Assembly: GCA_963719855.1 (NCBI GenBank)
Contig: CAVRDK010000004.1
Coordinates: 1,426,001-1,490,000 of the forward strand
Length of the DNA stretch: 64,000 nt
Reading direction: 5' to 3'
Source of the DNA: CAIQPV01 sp963719855
GTDB taxonomy: Bacteria; Pseudomonadota; Gammaproteobacteria; Burkholderiales; Gallionellaceae
Position numbers and translations under genes: made by a program. The notes below the pieces were generated by a model. It was not told the origin of the DNA and searched no databases. It was given only the letters and a program-made list of their open reading frames with translations. Below, one piece after another: positions 17,637-25,487 of this stretch (positions are counted from its first letter, which is position 1; each line of letters begins with the position of its first letter).

Positions 17637-18671
17637 ATGAGCGGCGAGATCGTTTTTTACCAAAGTGATGACGGCACAATACGGCTGGAAACCCGTCTGG
17701 AAAACGAGACATTGTGGCTGACGCAGCAGCAGATGGCGGAGTTGTTTCAAACCACGGTGCCCAATATCAGCATGCACGTTAAAAACGTGTTTGACGAAGG
17801 CGAGTTACAGACCGGGGCAACTGTTCAGGATTTCTTAACAGTTCGCCAGGAAGGTGGGCGGCAAGTGCAGCGCAAGCTGACGCACTACAATCTGGACATG
17901 GTGATCTCGGTCGGCTATCGCGTGAAAAGTCTGATCGCTACCCGCTTCCGCATCTGGGCGACTCATCAACTCAAGGAATACATCGTCAAGGGCTTTGTCA
18001 TGGATGACGAGCGCCTGAAAAATCCGCCCGTTGCCGGTTCGGTGGTACCCGACCACTTCGCCGATTTGCTGGCGCGAATTCGCGATATTCGTGCCAGCGA
18101 GCGACGCATGTATCTGCGGGTGCGCGAGATTTTTGCAATGGCGGCTGATTACGAACCCTCGTTGCCGGAAACCAATCAGTTTTTCAGCATCATTCAAAAC
18201 AAGCTGCACTTTGCCGCGACGGGACACACCGCAGCCGAGTTGATTAGCCAGCGTGCCGACCATGCCTTGCCGAATATGGGCTTGACCAGTTGGGCGCGCG
18301 ATGAGGTGCGCAAAACCGATGTGACGGTAGCCAAAAATTATCTGGATGGCGATGAAATCAGCGAGTTGAACCGCATCGTTTCCATGTGGCTGGATTTTGC
18401 CGACGATCAAGCCACGCGGCGCAAACAGGTGTTTATGAGGGACTGGCAAAGCAAGCTGGATGAGTTTTTGCGCTTTAACGACCGCGAGGTGTTGCCGGAT
18501 GCGGGCAAGGTAAGCAAGAAAATGGCGGATGAAAAAGCGCAGACCGAATTTGAACAGTTTGCGGCACAGCAACGTGAAGCGAAGGAGTTGCTGGGGGAGG
18601 AAGAACTGATGAAGCAACTCGAAGCCGCCACCAAGCTAATCCCGCCACGCAACAAGAATGATAAGAAATGA
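17637..18671 (+). CDS. RhuM family protein
   Basis: A 344-residue protein of the RhuM family, named after a Salmonella pathogenicity-island gene of unknown biochemical function. The N terminus GEIVFYQSDDGTIRLETRLE and the WLTQQQMAELFQTTVPNIS helix-turn-helix-like segment are characteristic, followed by YNLDMVISVGYRVKS. The C terminus is charged and helical. Such genes are frequent next to restriction-modification systems and on genomic islands, and here it starts 26 bases after the methylase, probably in one operon. A role in defence is inferred from context only. Confidence 0.85.
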   Translation: MSGEIVFYQSDDGTIRLETRLENETLWLTQQQMAELFQTTVPNISMHVKNVFDEGELQTGATVQDFLTVRQEGGRQVQRKLTHYNLDMVISVGYRVKSLIATRFRIWATHQLKEYIVKGFVMDDERLKNPPVAGSVVPDHFADLLARIRDIRASERRMYLRVREIFAMAADYEPSLPETNQFFSIIQNKLHFAATGHTAAELISQRADHALPNMGLTSWARDEVRKTDVTVAKNYLDGDEISELNRIVSMWLDFADDQATRRKQVFMRDWQSKLDEFLRFNDREVLPDAGKVSKKMADEKAQTEFEQFAAQQREAKELLGEEELMKQLEAATKLIPPRNKNDKK

Positions 18672-18704
18672 ACGAAAGCGGCTTACAAGAAAGGGATGAT
18701 ACGC

Positions 18705-18724
18705 CTCGACAGATTTTCGTCGAG
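18705..18724. terminator. Short hairpin between convergent genes
   Basis: CTCGAC (18705-18710) pairs with GTCGAG (18719-18724) around an 8-base loop, located between the ends of rhuM and the minus-strand DUF433 gene. There is no strong T run, so termination is only possible. Confidence 0.3.
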
Positions 18725-18735
18725 TAGCAGCTTCA

Positions 18736-18957
18736 TTACACCGCCATGGTGTAAAGATTGTGTTCGCGGTCAGAGGCAAAGGCCAGACAGGCGCGAATAT
18801 CGGCAGTTTCGAGTTCAGGAAAATCTTCGATGATGTCCGCTTCGCTCATGCCTTCGGCCAGCATGTCTAATACGTCATAAACGCTAATGCGCAGGTTACG
18901 GATGCAAGGGCGTCCACCACGTTTGACGGGATCGAGTGTGATACGTGAATTAGTCAT
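18736..18957 (-). CDS. DUF433 family small protein (antitoxin-like)
   Basis: A 73-residue protein with the DUF433 pattern: ITLDPVKRGGRPCIRNLRIS, then YDVLDMLAEGMSEADIIEDF and a short C-terminal helix. Members are small winged-helix-like proteins often paired with DUF5615 PIN-like toxins. No such toxin is adjacent; instead its start overlaps by 8 bases the end of a 55-residue upstream gene. It may be a lone antitoxin, or the pair may be an unusual module. Confidence 0.75.
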   Translation of the reverse strand: MTNSRITLDPVKRGGRPCIRNLRISVYDVLDMLAEGMSEADIIEDFPELETADIRACLAFASDREHNLYTMAV

Positions 18958-19117
18958 GTTTCACCACCTTCCCGGTTGAGTTGTTGAGTGCGCGTTCCGC
19001 AGCTTTTTTGACGCCTTCAATCGCAATCGAGGAAAGCACACTGGCACGCAAGGCGCGCTGATATTCCTGCGCATTGCGCAAGTGGGGATTGTGTTCAAGT
19101 AGTGATTTAGGAGCCAT
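18950..19117 (-). CDS. Small hypothetical protein coupled to DUF433
   Basis: A 55-residue basic, helical protein beginning MAPKSLLEHNPHLRNAQEY. The ATG at 19117 is preferred; a longer frame to 19204 would need a TTG start. No clear ribosome-binding site is visible. Its stop overlaps the DUF433 start, which argues for co-translation. The segment ASVLSSIAIEGVKKAAERAL is probably one amphipathic helix. The function is unknown. Confidence 0.5.
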   Translation of the reverse strand: MAPKSLLEHNPHLRNAQEYQRALRASVLSSIAIEGVKKAAERALNNSTGKVVKHD

Positions 19118-19245
19118 GACCGCACTATAAGGGACATGGAGCGATAATTCAACAGCCACAAATGCTGTCCCCCTGTTCGGCTGTGTCGTTATTTTTTGGC
19201 GCAACTGTTGAGGCCATGTGCCTACGGCTGTTAGTGCAGATAAAT

Positions 19246-19554
19246 TTAAGCAGCGACTTCCCGAAGAACTTCTGGCCTACGTTCGGCAATAGCGATGAGT
19301 GTCTTGGCCGCACCGCTGGGTTGGCGGCGGCCTTGTTCCCAGTCTTGCAGAGTGCGCACGGAAACGCCAAGTAGTTTTGCAAAAGCTGATTGTGGCAGGC
19401 CTGATTTCATGCGCGCAGATACAACGGGGGGGATGGAAACCTTGTGGATTTTTCCAGCTCGTCCAGCTTTCATTTGACGTACGGATTCAAGCAATTCAGC
19501 GCCGAGGTTGCGCTTTGCATCGCGCATTTGCAATTCTTTCTCTGTCATGGGCAT
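19246..19554 (-). CDS. HTH antitoxin of a type II toxin-antitoxin pair
   Basis: A 102-residue DNA-binding protein. The C-terminal half is a Cro/C1-type helix-turn-helix (LPQSAFAKLLGVSVRTLQDW followed by EQGRRQPSGAAKTL), as in HigA/NadS-type antitoxins. The N terminus is helical and probably binds the toxin. The start overlaps the end of the upstream toxin gene by 10 bases, so the order is toxin first, antitoxin second. The antitoxin is expected to repress the operon through the palindrome at 19870-19884. Confidence 0.85.
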   Translation of the reverse strand: MPMTEKELQMRDAKRNLGAELLESVRQMKAGRAGKIHKVSIPPVVSARMKSGLPQSAFAKLLGVSVRTLQDWEQGRRQPSGAAKTLIAIAERRPEVLREVAA

Positions 19555-19859
19555 GATATTTCCTCCTTCACAGCCTTCAATATGTGGGCGGGTATGTTTT
19601 CGTGCTCGTTCTTCGCGTAAATCAACAATAGCCAGATCGTGCCGTCATTAAGCGTGTTGTAGTAGATGACACGAACACCGCCACTTTTTCCAGTTCCTTT
19701 GCGCGCCCATCGTACTTTGCGGCAACCGCCGGAACCACGCACTACATCACCAGCGTCGTAATGCTCTGCTATCCATGCAGCAAATTCGCCGCGCTCATCC
19801 TCTGTCCAATAATCGGTAACGTATCGACTGAAAACTTCGGATTCCGCGATGGTAAGCAT
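19545..19859 (-). CDS. RelE/HigB-like toxin
   Basis: A 104-residue toxin of the RelE/HigB superfamily, predicted to cleave mRNA on the ribosome. Visible family features are the GCRKVRWARKGTGKSGGVRV strand region, the hydrophobic strand TIWLLLIYAKNE and the terminal helix IPAHILKAVKEE. The ATG at 19859 is chosen over 19877 because a TTGACA/TACAAT promoter ends six bases before it. The message would then have almost no leader. Confidence 0.85.
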   Translation of the reverse strand: MLTIAESEVFSRYVTDYWTEDERGEFAAWIAEHYDAGDVVRGSGGCRKVRWARKGTGKSGGVRVIYYNTLNDGTIWLLLIYAKNEHENIPAHILKAVKEEISCP

Positions 19860-19865
19860 AAGTAA

Positions 19866-19893
19866 ATTGTACGGCAAAGCCGTATATTGTCAA
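19866..19893 (-). promoter_or_regulatory. Promoter and operator of the toxin-antitoxin operon
   Basis: On the minus strand TTGACA (19888-19893) and TACAAT (19866-19871) are 16 bases apart. The spacer holds a perfect inverted repeat TACGGC-AAA-GCCGTA (19870-19884 on the plus strand) that also covers part of the -10, a natural site for autorepression by the antitoxin. Confidence 0.7.
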
Positions 19894-20039
19894 GTTGCTT
19901 GGCGGGCTTGGTTCAATGGTAATTCAATTATATCGGCGGAGGGGACGACCCCGGCACATTTGAGCAGGTAATCGGTGATTTTTTGCATGGGAGGACGAAG
20001 CCGCTCAACGTCGCTGATGATGTATCCAAAATACCGATA
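19890..20039 (-). pseudogene. C-terminal remnant of an unidentified gene
   Basis: On the minus strand an open frame without a start reads from about 20039 down to a TGA at 19890-19892. The last 40 or so residues have a natural protein composition, including RLRPPMQKITDYLLKCAG and ADIIELPLNQAR. The upstream part is replaced by the G-rich repeat, so it looks like a truncated gene. The family was not recognised. Confidence 0.4.
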
Positions 20040-20160
20040 GTCCGTGGGTGGGTGCGGTGGGAAGTCCGGTGGTGAGTGGCAGTGGGAGTACTGTAGTGGG
20101 TGACAGGGGAGTCCGTAGGTCTGCGTCAGCGGTACGGTGGTGGGGGTGTGGACTAGCCAC
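20031..20160. repeat. G-rich repeat region, copy 1
   Basis: About 130 bases extremely rich in G and T on the plus strand (many GGG and GGTGG tracts). It opens with ATACCGATAGTCCGTGGGT. The first 48 bases align with 20439-20483 and, more weakly, 22117-22170. It does not encode a convincing protein on either strand. Confidence 0.55.
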
Positions 20161-20174
20161 AGTCTGACTACGGG

Positions 20175-20369
20175 TCACTGGGTGGCAAGGGACTTCTTCA
20201 TTGGTTTTTTATTAGTAGAGTGCAATTTGTCTACAGTTGATTGAAGCACTGAGTCAATAATTTCTTGTTCCTCTGGAGAAGGTTTATAACTCCGGTCAAG
20301 TCGTTTTTTTTCCATAACAGCTTCGATAATTTGGCTTTTTTCGTCATCCAACATTTTCACCTCAACCAT
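20175..20369 (-). CDS. Small charged hypothetical protein
   Basis: A 64-residue, highly charged, probably helical protein (MLDDEKSQIIEAVMEKKRLD, SPEEQEIIDSVLQSTVDKLH, basic C terminus). The ATG at 20369 lacks an obvious ribosome-binding site. It lies alone between two copies of the G-rich repeat. It could be a small antitoxin-like protein, but nothing specific supports that. Confidence 0.4.
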   Translation of the reverse strand: MVEVKMLDDEKSQIIEAVMEKKRLDRSYKPSPEEQEIIDSVLQSTVDKLHSTNKKPMKKSLATQ

Positions 20370-20438
20370 AGTTTATTCACTTAATCAGTAACGATTTTAA
20401 TGAATCAAGTGTAATTCCGCAATAAATCAAATTTAGTT

Positions 20439-20483
20439 ATACCGATAGTCCGTTGGTCGGTGTGGCGGAAGTACGTGGGTGAG
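20439..20483. repeat. G-rich repeat, copy 2
   Basis: Begins ATACCGATAGTCCGTTGGT and continues to GTACGTGGGTGAG, closely matching the start of the region at 20031. It ends just inside the 3' side of the minus-strand winged-helix gene's terminator zone. Confidence 0.6.
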
Positions 20484-20492
20484 AACTATGAC

Positions 20493-20747
20493 CTACGATA
20501 CGTTCAGTTGTCTTTTCGACTTTCTTCCGGGGGCTGCTGGGGGAATAAATCCAGCGATACGACAACTTGTACCCTCGACCTTCTTCTTGCCCTCAAACCT
20601 GGTGGTATGACACGTCATAATTTCCCCTTTGGCAGTAAGCTCTGCCAAATGAAGGCGCAAGGCTGGAATGGCGATGCCTGTGGCTTTGGCAATGTCTGTG
20701 TCAAGCTGCTCACCATGTTTGTTCAAGTATTGCAGGATTTCTTTCAC
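20493..20747 (-). CDS. Small winged-helix transcriptional regulator
   Basis: An 84-residue DNA-binding protein starting from GTG at 20747. Residues 1-60 form a compact winged helix (EILQYLNKHGEQLDTDIAKA, then IPALRLHLAELTAKGEIMTC), and the C terminus ends IPPAAPGRKSKR. Similar small regulators recur in accessory regions of Nitrosomonas and Gallionella-type genomes; that is recalled, not searched. Its target is unknown. Confidence 0.65.
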   Translation of the reverse strand: MKEILQYLNKHGEQLDTDIAKATGIAIPALRLHLAELTAKGEIMTCHTTRFEGKKKVEGTSCRIAGFIPPAAPGRKSKRQLNVS

Positions 20748-20855
20748 GATATGTCCAATTCCGCTAATTTAGCCTAATCTGTAACTCACTTACACCCAAT
20801 ATTAGTGCGATGTACCCGCACTCAGATAACAAAACCCCACTCAAGTTCAAATTAG

Positions 20856-20887
20856 TCAGCCATATATTTCCTCAGCCATATATTTCC
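20856..20887. repeat. 16-bp tandem repeat
   Basis: TCAGCCATATATTTCC occurs twice in tandem (20856-20871 and 20872-20887), followed by a decayed third copy to 20903. It lies directly downstream of the candidate sRNA terminator. Confidence 0.6.
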
Positions 20888-20912
20888 TCAGTCATGATGT
20901 TCATCCGTCCAT

Positions 20913-21020
20913 AAAAAAAATCCCCTAAGCTTGCGCCTAGGGGAAACATGTTCCAACGGGGAGTCGGAACTCCTGCTCATAGGGGAGAATCATCAGGGGG
21001 GGATGAAGAATAAGCAGATG
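20913..21020 (-). ncRNA. Candidate small RNA with its own promoter and terminator
   Basis: On the minus strand a promoter TTGACT (21050-21055) to TAGATT (21027-21032), spacing 17, would start transcription near 21020. About 108 bases later a textbook intrinsic terminator follows: stem CCCCTAGGC/GCTTAGGGG with loop GCAA (20921-20944) and a run of eight T (20913-20920). In between is a second hairpin, GTTCC...GGAAC, with CTCCCC in its loop, and further C tracts that could pair with Shine-Dalgarno sequences. No open frame of note exists inside. No known Rfam family was recognised. Confidence 0.55.
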
Positions 21021-21230
21021 TTGAGCAATCTACTATACTTTATGATTTTAGTCAACTAATAGCAGCCTCGGCATTAATTTTAAGTTGGACTGACAAAAGA
21101 GCGATCATTTCTTGAGGGTGCAGCCATTCTCCTGTTGGCAGCACCTCCAATGACTACTCCACCGCATCATTCCGTCCTGTTCCCTGCTGTGGGCATGTAG
21201 CCTACTCGACTCCTTCTATTTAGACACAAG

Positions 21231-21352
21231 GTTGCAGCCGGTTTCCCATCTCCTGCCGACGACCATATTGAGGGGCGGTTGAGCCTGAACGAACATCTGA
21301 TTCAGCATAAGGAGGCCACATGTTTGAGGCGACAGCACACGATCCGCGAGAA
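21231..21352 (+). pseudogene. umuD: umuD remnant
   Basis: Thirty codons from 21231 read VAAGFPSPADDHIEGRLSLN followed by EHLIQHKEAT, the Ala-Gly cleavage-site region and following segment of UmuD, the self-cleaving subunit of DNA polymerase V. The frame then loses similarity and stops at 21350-21352. No start, no catalytic Ser/Lys and no umuC follow, so it is a small scar of an SOS mutagenesis operon. Confidence 0.65.
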
Positions 21353-21565
21353 AAAATAAAACACGACACGACAATTTACACCGCGCCAAAGTATATACTG
21401 GCAAAAGGCAGGAATGTGCTGCCAATACCTGCTGTTCGCCATAGTCTGCACTTTTGAATGAGCAGCGATAACCACTTGAATATACTAGCCTACTGTTGTT
21501 GTGGCATCAGGGCTTGATAAAAATTGCGCAAGGATAACCGTAATGCAATTAAGTTGGGCAATGTC

Positions 21566-22060
21566 ATGAAAAACCCATTTGAAGTTTTTCCTTGGACCGA
21601 TAGTTTTGCTACCGGCATACCGCAGATTGATCAGCAGCACCAAATATTAGTTCAGTTTTTGAATGCCTTGTCCAGCAGTCTAACCTTTCAAATTAACATG
21701 CCATCTTCAAGGATTCTTTTCAAAGAACTGGTTGAATATGCGGATTACCATTTCCAAACAGAAGAAAATATCTGGCATCAATACTTTGCGGATGATTCTT
21801 GGGAAGCCGAGCACAAAAAGTCACACAATGATTTTGTATCTCATGTGAATAGGCTGAAAGGTGAAGAGAACAGCAAGCCTTTAGAAGAAGTTCTCAGTGA
21901 TGTTGTACCATTCCTGAGTCTTTGGCTGGTGTCCCACATATTGGAATCTGACAAACGCATGGCCAAAGTTGTACTGGCAGTGCAATCAGGCTTGTCGCTC
22001 GAACAGGCTAAACAGCAAGCAAATCAGGAAATGCTTGCGGAAAAAAATAGTGCTAATTGA
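21566..22060 (+). CDS. Bacteriohemerythrin
   Basis: A 164-residue single-domain hemerythrin that binds O2 at a di-iron site. All seven expected ligands are present: His25, His62 and Glu66 (HFQTE), His83 and His87 (HKKSH), His124 and Asp129 (HILESD). The N terminus FEVFPWTDSFATGIPQIDQQ is typical of bacterial forms. The ATG at 21566 is chosen; a longer frame would use a TTG at 21524. No fused signalling domain is present. It probably serves oxygen sensing, storage or delivery in a microaerophile. It sits alone between accessory DNA and the polysaccharide cluster. Confidence 0.92.
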   Translation: MKNPFEVFPWTDSFATGIPQIDQQHQILVQFLNALSSSLTFQINMPSSRILFKELVEYADYHFQTEENIWHQYFADDSWEAEHKKSHNDFVSHVNRLKGEENSKPLEEVLSDVVPFLSLWLVSHILESDKRMAKVVLAVQSGLSLEQAKQQANQEMLAEKNSAN

Positions 22061-22116
22061 TACCCTCTTTTCATGTGCGACACTTTTTCTGCATACCCAA
22101 TGCACATTGGATCAGT

Positions 22117-22137
22117 ATACGGATAATCCGTAGGTCG
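22117..22137. repeat. Third, divergent copy of the G-rich repeat head
   Basis: ATACGGATAATCCGTAGGTC matches the heads at 20031 and 20439 with about three changes and is again followed by G-rich sequence (to about 22175). Confidence 0.45.
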
Positions 22138-22188
22138 AAATAGGGAATTCTGGGGGCAGTGGCTCTCTGGTTGGATTAATTCTCTGAC

Positions 22189-23496
22189 TCATGCCCTAAC
22201 CACATTGCCGAAAACCTGGCGGTATCGTCCACGCGTATCAACCACTAATGTGCTATTTTTCTGGATACTTTCATAGTCAAAAATATCATGGTCAGTGGCG
22301 ATGAGTACGCAATCCATACGTGAAAGAAGCGCAACAGAGGGTTCAACCGACCTGAGGTCAAAGTGATGATTGCGCATTTTCGGAAACACCGGAACGTGCG
22401 GATCGCTATAGGAAACAAGTGCCCCTTTGGCGGTAAGCAACTCCATCAATTTGACCGACGGAGATTCCCGCATATCGTCAATATTCTTTTTATAAGCGAT
22501 ACCCAACACCAAAATTCTGGCTCCGTTCAATGCCTTTTTCTGATTGTTAAGTGCGTCCATGACCTTCCCGACAACCCATTCCGGCATTCTGGTATTTATT
22601 TGCCCGGCAAGCTCAATAAAGCGTGTATCAATGCCGTATTCCTTTGATTTCCATGTCAGATAAAAAGGGTCTATCGGAATACAGTGCCCGCCAAGGCCGG
22701 GGCCGGGGTAGAACGGTGTAAAACCGAACGGCTTGGTAGCGGCCGCATCAACCACTTCCCATATATCAATCCCCATGCGATCAGAAACAATTTTCAGTTC
22801 GTTGACCAGTCCGATATTCACTGCCCGGTATATGTTTTCAAGAAGCTTGCTCATTTCCGCGACCCGCGTGCCTGAAACCGGAACAATCTTTTCGATCACG
22901 CTCCCATACAAGGCCTTCCCGACCTCAAGGCAAGCAGAAGTTGAGCCACCCACGACCTTGGGGGTCGTCCCGGTGGTGAAGGACAAATTGCCGGGATCTT
23001 CGCGTTCCGGCGAAAAAACCAGAAAAATATCTTCCCCAATGCAATGGCCGCAATTTTCAATACGAGGCCGTAACTCCTCTTCAGTTGTACCGGGATAAGT
23101 GGTGCTCTCCAGACTTACCAGCTGGCCTTTACGCAGATGGGGAAGAAGGGATTTGAGCGTGGTGATGATAAAAGAAAGATCGGGTTCCTGATGCGTGCCC
23201 AGCGGAGTAGGCACGCAGAGAATTAGCGCATCTGCTTCGGCGGCTCGCGAAAAGTCGTTGGTCGCTTCGAATCGCCCTGTGCGGCACATAGTTGCCACCT
23301 TCTCCGAGGCGATGTGCTTGATGTAACTTTCTCCATGATTGAGTGTTTCAATCTTCGCCACGTCTATATCAAAGCCAATGGCCTGAAAACCCGCCTCCAC
23401 AAACCGTAGCGTCAAGGGCAGGCCGACGTATCCAAGGCCGATAATACCTACGATGGCTTGCTTGGAATGGATTTTCTCCAACAATTCTCTTTTCAT
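22189..23496 (-). CDS. UDP-sugar dehydrogenase, WbpA/TviB-like
   Basis: A 435-residue NAD-dependent nucleotide-sugar dehydrogenase, most like UDP-N-acetylglucosamine 6-dehydrogenases, which make UDP-sugar uronates for surface polysaccharides. The Rossmann motif is VGIIGLGYVGLPL; the central domain has PGPGLGGHCIPIDPFYL with the catalytic cysteine; the C-terminal domain has GIAYKKNIDDMRESP. The start at 23496 is preferred because AAAAGGAG lies ten bases upstream; the frame extends ten codons further. It is transcribed away from the TPP-enzyme operon. Substrate (GlcNAc versus glucose) is inferred from family resemblance. Confidence 0.88.
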   Translation of the reverse strand: MKRELLEKIHSKQAIVGIIGLGYVGLPLTLRFVEAGFQAIGFDIDVAKIETLNHGESYIKHIASEKVATMCRTGRFEATNDFSRAAEADALILCVPTPLGTHQEPDLSFIITTLKSLLPHLRKGQLVSLESTTYPGTTEEELRPRIENCGHCIGEDIFLVFSPEREDPGNLSFTTGTTPKVVGGSTSACLEVGKALYGSVIEKIVPVSGTRVAEMSKLLENIYRAVNIGLVNELKIVSDRMGIDIWEVVDAAATKPFGFTPFYPGPGLGGHCIPIDPFYLTWKSKEYGIDTRFIELAGQINTRMPEWVVGKVMDALNNQKKALNGARILVLGIAYKKNIDDMRESPSVKLMELLTAKGALVSYSDPHVPVFPKMRNHHFDLRSVEPSVALLSRMDCVLIATDHDIFDYESIQKNSTLVVDTRGRYRQVFGNVVRA

Positions 23497-23816
23497 TTTT
23501 GTGTTGCTCCTTTTGCGGGTATCCATAATTCCTGCACCCTGTCTCCCATGTATGAAAATGGTACACGAACAATAGCTTGTGGAGATGCATAAAGCTGCAT
23601 ATTTTTGCCAGCCGGATAGCCCTATACAAGCAAGAACCTTTTCGTTGAGTCACCATGCACTTGACCGATGGTTGTAAACGGCTAAACTTCACATCCCGGC
23701 GAAAATACACCTGCCGCGTTGGAAAACTTAACCAGCCAAGCCAATCGACTTATGCAGCTTCATGTTCATTACCTTACGGGGGCAAAGCATTGCCCGGCCC
23801 GTCCGAGGAATACCGG
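23497..23816. other. Divergent intergenic region in the polysaccharide cluster
   Basis: About 320 bases between the divergent dehydrogenase and TPP-enzyme genes. The TPP frame stays open upstream to 23655, but that extension has no ribosome-binding site and is not protein-like. Promoters for both directions should lie here; none is unambiguous. Confidence 0.35.
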
Positions 23817-25487
23817 ATGAAAATTCCGGTCAGCGAGTTTCTCGTCAGATATATGGAACGCCTGGGCATCGAATATATTTTCGGCATGCCCGGCGCCCAC
23901 ATCCTGCCGGTATACGACAGCCTTTACGATTCAAGCATCAACAGCGTGCTGGTCAAGCATGAACAAGGCGCGGCGTTCATGGCTGGCGGCTATGCCCGCG
24001 CTACGGGAAAAGTCGCCGCCTGCATCGCCACTGCCGGCCCCGGCGCAACCAATCTGGTTACCGGCATCGCCAACGCCTACGCGGACAAGTTGCCCATCCT
24101 GATTATCACTGGGGAAACCTCCACCTACATTTTCGGCAAGGGTGGCTTGCAGGAGAGCTCCGGCGAAGGGGGAAGCATCGACCAGTCCGCGCTGTTCAAG
24201 GGGCTGACCAAATACAACCGAATCGTCGAAAGAACCGATTACTTGGTGAATGTCCTCACCCAAGCTTCGAAAATTCTGCTTTCCGCCAGTTCCGGCCCGG
24301 TATTGCTCAGTTTTCCCTACAATGTTCAGAAGGAAATGATCGAGGAAAACCTGCTGGAGCGCGTCGTCACCCGGCGCAGAGCGCATTCTCTTGACCGTCG
24401 TCCTCCCGTCGTGGATGCGCTACTGGCGCTACTCGAAGAAGCGGAACGTCCGGTCATCGTGGCGGGCTACGGCTGCATCCAGGCAAAAGCACAGGAGGTA
24501 CTGTCGCAATTCAGCGCAAGATTGGGTATCCCGGTGACCACCAGCCTCAAAGGCATGGGAGTGATCAGCGAAGCGGCAGGGCTGTCGCTCGGAAGCCTGG
24601 GCGTCACCTCGAACGGCAACGCCTTCCGTTACATCGCCGATCACGCAGATATGCTGATTTTTCTTGGTGCCGGTTTCAATGAGCGCACCAGCTACCTGTG
24701 GGACGAGCAACTCCTGGCGAACAAGACTGTCGTGCAAATCGACCACGATTCCGAACAACTGGAAAAGGTGTTCAAGGCGGACGTGGCGATTTACGCGGAC
24801 ATCCGCGAAGCTCTGATTGAGATACTGAATAAGGTCGAGGTAAATGGGACGGGCGCGAAAAAACTCGACCGCTTCCATGAATTCTCCGAAAAGCTGCGGC
24901 AACCCTCCGCCGAATTGCATGCCGTCGTACCCCACGCGCAATTCGCGCTGGCGGAGAAATTCTTCGTCAGGCTGGAAACGCATTTCCCCGAAGGTGCGCT
25001 GATTTTTGACGACAACATCATCTTTGCCCAGAATTTCTTCAAGGTGTCCGGCTGCAACCGCTATTTCCCCAATTCCGGCATTTCCTCTCTGGGGCATGCT
25101 ATCCCGGCGGCAATCGGCGCGCGCTTTGCGGAGAATAAGCCGACTTTCGCCATTCTCGGCGACGGCGGCTTCCAGATGTGCTGCATGGAAATCATGACGG
25201 CGGTGAATTACTCGATTCCCCTCAATGTGGTGGTATTCAATAACTCCACCATGGGCCTGATCCGCAAAACCCAGCATAAGGTTTATGACCAACGCTTCAT
25301 CGATTGCGATTTCGTCAACCCTGATTTCCACTTCCTCGCCAAATCGTTCGGCATTGCCCATCTGCGGATTGACAACGAAAAAGACCTGGATACCCTGTTT
25401 GCCGACTACGACCTCGTCAACGCTATCAATCTGATCGAAATCGTCATCGACAAGAACGCCTTCCCCAATTATGTCTCCCGACGTTGA
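23817..25487 (+). CDS. Acetolactate-synthase-like thiamine pyrophosphate enzyme
   Basis: A 556-residue TPP-dependent enzyme of the acetohydroxyacid synthase/pyruvate oxidase family. The pyrimidine-binding domain carries catalytic Glu49 in VKHEQGAAFMAGGYARATGK. The central domain follows, and the pyrophosphate-binding domain has GDGGFQMCCMEIMTAVNYSI (Gly448-Asp449-Gly450) ending NNSTMG. GAGGAA ten bases before the ATG at 23817 supports that start. It overlaps the next gene by 17 bases and sits among polysaccharide genes without an ilvN partner. A role making or modifying an unusual sugar or acyl precursor is therefore more likely than valine synthesis. The substrate is unknown. Confidence 0.8.
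   Translation: MKIPVSEFLVRYMERLGIEYIFGMPGAHILPVYDSLYDSSINSVLVKHEQGAAFMAGGYARATGKVAACIATAGPGATNLVTGIANAYADKLPILIITGETSTYIFGKGGLQESSGEGGSIDQSALFKGLTKYNRIVERTDYLVNVLTQASKILLSASSGPVLLSFPYNVQKEMIEENLLERVVTRRRAHSLDRRPPVVDALLALLEEAERPVIVAGYGCIQAKAQEVLSQFSARLGIPVTTSLKGMGVISEAAGLSLGSLGVTSNGNAFRYIADHADMLIFLGAGFNERTSYLWDEQLLANKTVVQIDHDSEQLEKVFKADVAIYADIREALIEILNKVEVNGTGAKKLDRFHEFSEKLRQPSAELHAVVPHAQFALAEKFFVRLETHFPEGALIFDDNIIFAQNFFKVSGCNRYFPNSGISSLGHAIPAAIGARFAENKPTFAILGDGGFQMCCMEIMTAVNYSIPLNVVVFNNSTMGLIRKTQHKVYDQRFIDCDFVNPDFHFLAKSFGIAHLRIDNEKDLDTLFADYDLVNAINLIEIVIDKNAFPNYVSRR

Noticed and set aside
20031..20160. CRISPR array or DGR template in the G-rich stretch
   Set aside because: No regular repeat-spacer alternation, no cas or reverse-transcriptase gene nearby.
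21320..21457. 45-codon frame beginning ATGTTTGAGGCGACAG with GGAGG upstream
   Set aside because: The apparent ribosome-binding site is the Lys-Glu-Ala codons of the umuD remnant; the peptide has no recognisable features.
14109..22060. Complete integrated island with attL/attR at tRNA-Lys
   Set aside because: No integrase gene and no second copy of the tRNA 3' end were found by eye, so boundaries cannot be claimed.
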